64,000 bases of DNA from Nostoc sp. LEGE 06077 (lineage in GTDB: Bacteria > Cyanobacteriota > Cyanobacteriia > Cyanobacteriales > Nostocaceae): positions 62,001 through 126,000 of the forward strand of contig NZ_JADEWI010000012.1 in NCBI RefSeq assembly GCF_015207705.1, read 5' to 3'. A program made the translations under genes and the position numbers. Every line of letters starts with the position of its first letter. The first letter of the stretch is position 1. This document shows, piece after piece, positions 61,676 to 64,000 of the stretch. The notes under the pieces are model-generated. The model saw only the letters and a program-made list of their open reading frames with translations. It was not told the origin of the DNA and ran no database searches.

Positions 61676-64000
61676 TTAATAATTTGTAATTAATTTTGCG
61701 GCTGTAATTATGGCTTGTCCTAACGATAAACCGCTATCGTTAGTAGGAACTAAGTTATGAGTTAGTACGTTCATATTTGATGCTTGTAATTGTTGAGTAA
61801 TCAACTGAAATAAGATAGTATTTTGAAATACTCCTCCTGTGAGAACTACTTGCTGAATTTGATATTTTTGACACAGAAGTTTCACCATATTGATTACAGC
61901 ATTAGCTAAACTCTGGTGAAATTTAGCAGCTATGATGGCTTGAGGAATTTGTTGCTGCAAATCACTGAGTAAAGCTGCCCACATTGGTGCTGAGTCTATA
62001 CAATAAATATTAGCGGAAAAGCTAAAATTAAAAGGATAAATTAGCTTTTCTTCATTATTGTTTAAGATGTTAACATCTACTAGGTTTTCTAAGGCGATCG
62101 CAGCTTGCCCTTCATAGCTACATTCTGCTGTACATATACCAATAGCGGCTGCTACTGCATCAAATAATCTTCCTACTGATGAGGCTGGAGGTGAGTTAAT
62201 GCCTTTTTCTACAAGCTGATTGAGTAAATTTAGTGGTTTTTTATCTAGAAATTTTAATATTTCTAAATCAGTATATTGTTGTTGGCATTTATCCCAAAGA
62301 TTGGCTGATATTAAATGGGCGTAGATGTTACGCCAGGGTTGATAAATTGCTTGTTCACCGCCTATCATTGCTACTGATTTAAATGTTGCTAGTCGCTGAA
62401 ATTGCTGGTAATCAGCTAAGAGAAATTCGCCGCCCCAAAGTGTGCCATCTTCACCATAACCTAACCCATCAAAAGCAATACCTAACACTGGTGATGTGTT
62501 TAAAGGAATACCATTTTCTGCCATGCAAGCGGCAATGTGGGCGTGATGATGTTGAATTTGATGCAGGGGAATTTGATTTACTTGCGCGAGTTCTTTGCCG
62601 AGTTTACTAGAGAGATATTCGGGGTGTTTATCAATGGCGATCGCTTCTGGTTTATGCTCAAATAAATTCAAGTATAAATTCAGCGTATCTTGATAAGCAT
62701 TAAACGCCACCGCATTTTCTAAATCACCCAAATGTTGCGATAAAATCGCCTCTCCATCGCGTAACAAGCAAAAGGTATTTTTTAACTCACTACCCATTGC
62801 TAAAATTGGCGGTAGTTTATCAAAACCTACTGGTAAATTAATCGGTGCAGGTGCATATCCTCTAGCACGGCGAACTATTTGAATTTTCTCACCAACAACC
62901 CGCACGACTGAATCATCGATACGGTTGATAATATCTCGATTATGTAAGATAAAATAATCAGCAATCTTACCCAACTTTTCTAACGCCCCATCATTATCAA
63001 TACATTGCGGTTCATCAGAAATATTCCCACTTGTTAATACAATTGGTCGATTCATCCGCCGCAAAATCAAATGATGCAGAGGCGTGTAAGGTAATATGAA
63101 TCCCAGAGTATTTTGTCCAGATGCAACAGATTCTGCTATGTGAAAGTGCTGAGGACTTCTATTATTTACAGAACTTAAACTCAAACCCTCTTTAAATTTT
63201 CTTTCCTCTTCTTCTCCGCGCCCTCTGCGTCCTTGGCGGTTCGTTTCTTCTTTCTGATTTAATAAAACAATTGGCGCAACGGGACTAGTTAATAGTTCTT
63301 TTTCTTTCGCATTAACTATACAATACTCCTCAATTACCGCCAAATCTCGCGCCATTAATGCAAAAGGCTTATCATAACGCTTCTTCCGCTGACGCAATTT
63401 TTGTACAGCAGCTTCATTTGTTGCATCACAAGCTAAATGAAATCCACCTAACCCCTTAATTGCAACAATCTCACCCCTTTGCAACAATGTACAAACTGCA
63501 TCCACATCATCCATCATCGAGAACATAGAAGCAGTAACAGGTTTACCATCAGCGCGTTCTAACCAAGCAGAAGGGCCGCAAGTATAACAAGCTGTAGGTT
63601 GGGCGTGAAATCTGCGGTTTTCAACATCATGGTATTCCTTTCCACATTCAGAACACATGACAAACGCAGACATACTGGTATTGCATCTGTCATAAGGAAT
63701 GGCGCGAATAATACTCAGACGGGGGCCGCAATGAGTACAGTTAGTAAAAGGGTAACGGTAAAACCGACTGAAAGGGTCAAAGATTTCCTTTTGACATTGG
63801 GGACAAGTCGCCGCATCTGGGGTAATTTCGGTTTTGATTTTGTTGCTGACACTCTCTGAAATCACAAAATCATCACAGTTCAATTCTGCTGTATATCGAG
63901 TTCTGATTAATTCGTGAATTTTTGCCAAGGGTGGACATTCTTGCTCTAACCTCTCCACAAACTTGGCTAATGCTTCCTCACTTCCAGAGACGCGAATTAA
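61676..64000 (-). CDS. hypF: Carbamoyltransferase HypF (5' end cut by window)
   Basis: 774 residues are readable; the frame stays open to the window edge, so most of the N-terminal acylphosphatase domain is outside. Next come the zinc-finger blocks (CPQCQKEIFDP, CTHCGPRLS, CSECGKEYHD, CYTCGP), the YrdC-like domain (about 150-370: LGGFHLACDATNEAAVQKLR) and the Kae1-like domain (HHHAHIAACMAENG, GVFQNTILF). It makes the carbamoyl group for the CN ligands from carbamoyl phosphate. About residues 249-271 (counted from the window edge) are encoded by a dispersed repeat (EETNRQGRRGRGEEEE) in a loop of the YrdC-like domain. Confidence 0.95.
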   Translation of the reverse strand, partial: LIRVSGSEEALAKFVERLEQECPPLAKIHELIRTRYTAELNCDDFVISESVSNKIKTEITPDAATCPQCQKEIFDPFSRFYRYPFTNCTHCGPRLSIIRAIPYDRCNTSMSAFVMCSECGKEYHDVENRRFHAQPTACYTCGPSAWLERADGKPVTASMFSMMDDVDAVCTLLQRGEIVAIKGLGGFHLACDATNEAAVQKLRQRKKRYDKPFALMARDLAVIEEYCIVNAKEKELLTSPVAPIVLLNQKEETNRQGRRGRGEEEERKFKEGLSLSSVNNRSPQHFHIAESVASGQNTLGFILPYTPLHHLILRRMNRPIVLTSGNISDEPQCIDNDGALEKLGKIADYFILHNRDIINRIDDSVVRVVGEKIQIVRRARGYAPAPINLPVGFDKLPPILAMGSELKNTFCLLRDGEAILSQHLGDLENAVAFNAYQDTLNLYLNLFEHKPEAIAIDKHPEYLSSKLGKELAQVNQIPLHQIQHHHAHIAACMAENGIPLNTSPVLGIAFDGLGYGEDGTLWGGEFLLADYQQFQRLATFKSVAMIGGEQAIYQPWRNIYAHLISANLWDKCQQQYTDLEILKFLDKKPLNLLNQLVEKGINSPPASSVGRLFDAVAAAIGICTAECSYEGQAAIALENLVDVNILNNNEEKLIYPFNFSFSANIYCIDSAPMWAALLSDLQQQIPQAIIAAKFHQSLANAVINMVKLLCQKYQIQQVVLTGGVFQNTILFQLITQQLQASNMNVLTHNLVPTNDSGLSLGQAIITAAKLITNY
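63186..63253. repeat. Dispersed repeat captured inside hypF coding sequence
   Basis: ACCCTCTTTAAATTTTCTT...CTCTGCGTCCTTGGCGG..., related to the copies at 11054-11128 (inside hglE) and 5241-5307 (end of hglD). On the hypF strand it reads EETNRQGRRGRGEEEE, in the same frame as in hglE. Confidence 0.8.

Noticed and set aside
1-64000. tRNA or rRNA genes
   Set aside because: No cloverleaf-like or rRNA-like text was recognised in any gap; a covariance search would be needed to be certain.

Overview
The window comes from a filamentous, heterocyst-forming cyanobacterium (Nostoc/Anabaena type). The evidence is a heterocyst-glycolipid synthase island, a PatB/CnfR nif regulator beside a nif-type ferredoxin and a second cytochrome c oxidase operon, a complete uptake-hydrogenase maturation (hyp) set, abundant GCGATCGC (HIP1) octamers, an xisH/xisI pair and many dispersed small repeats. 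I see no rRNA, tRNA or CRISPR array. Gene names are assigned from family knowledge and gene order; no database search was run.

Layout. (1) 1-14190, minus strand: hglE-hglG-hglD-hglC-hglA, a PUFA-synthase-like iterative polyketide synthase making the long-chain alcohol of heterocyst glycolipids. HglE is KS-AT-ACP-ACP plus half a KR, HglG is the other half of the KR plus a DH, HglD is an intact KS, HglC is a KS-like/chain-length-factor domain plus an AT, and HglA is a PfaD-type enoyl reductase cut by the window edge. (2) 14454-16842: a small unknown gene and a ParB-domain protein with a decayed methyltransferase-like C-terminus. (3) 17520-26030, plus strand: hgdB-hgdC (DevBC-like exporter parts without an ATPase), hgdA (epimerase), a secreted DUF2141 protein, two tandem GT2 glycosyltransferases and a GT4 (hglT). 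These glycosylate, export and layer the glycolipid made by region 1. (4) 26157-28642: a mobile-element cluster with a 179-bp MITE, an ISAs1-type IS inserted in a palindrome, then xisI and a nonsense-mutated xisH.

(5) 28871-42134: a mixed region with an NmrA-like SDR, an HlyD-family adaptor, an ADP-ribosylglycohydrolase, dnaK with a possible small upstream gene, an acetoacetate-decarboxylase-fold protein, a FIST sensor with histidine kinase, a Uma2 protein, an uncharacterised three-gene operon around a luciferase-like monooxygenase, and a second uncharacterised three-gene operon. (6) 43320-46375: cysK, an ArsC-like nitrogenase-associated protein with a His-rich tail, a cysteine-dioxygenase-like cupin, and small genes. 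(7) 46661-53697: coxBAC (cox2 type), fdxB-type ferredoxin and patB/cnfR, forming a respiration/nif-control block for heterocysts. (8) 53906-56762: an AAA/STAND-like ATPase overlapping a TPR protein. (9) 56781-57237: a multi-hairpin repeat element and a 42-bp HIP1 minisatellite. (10) 57330-64000, minus strand: hypF-hypC-hypD-tautomerase-hypE-hypA-hypB.

The most unusual signals are in the repeats. Two unrelated mobile elements sit exactly in the loops of perfect or near-perfect hairpins, with the target duplication equal to the loop. Two copies of a 128-bp element keep their hairpins through compensatory base changes. One dispersed repeat family has been captured inside hglE and hypF in the same reading frame and forms the end of hglD.
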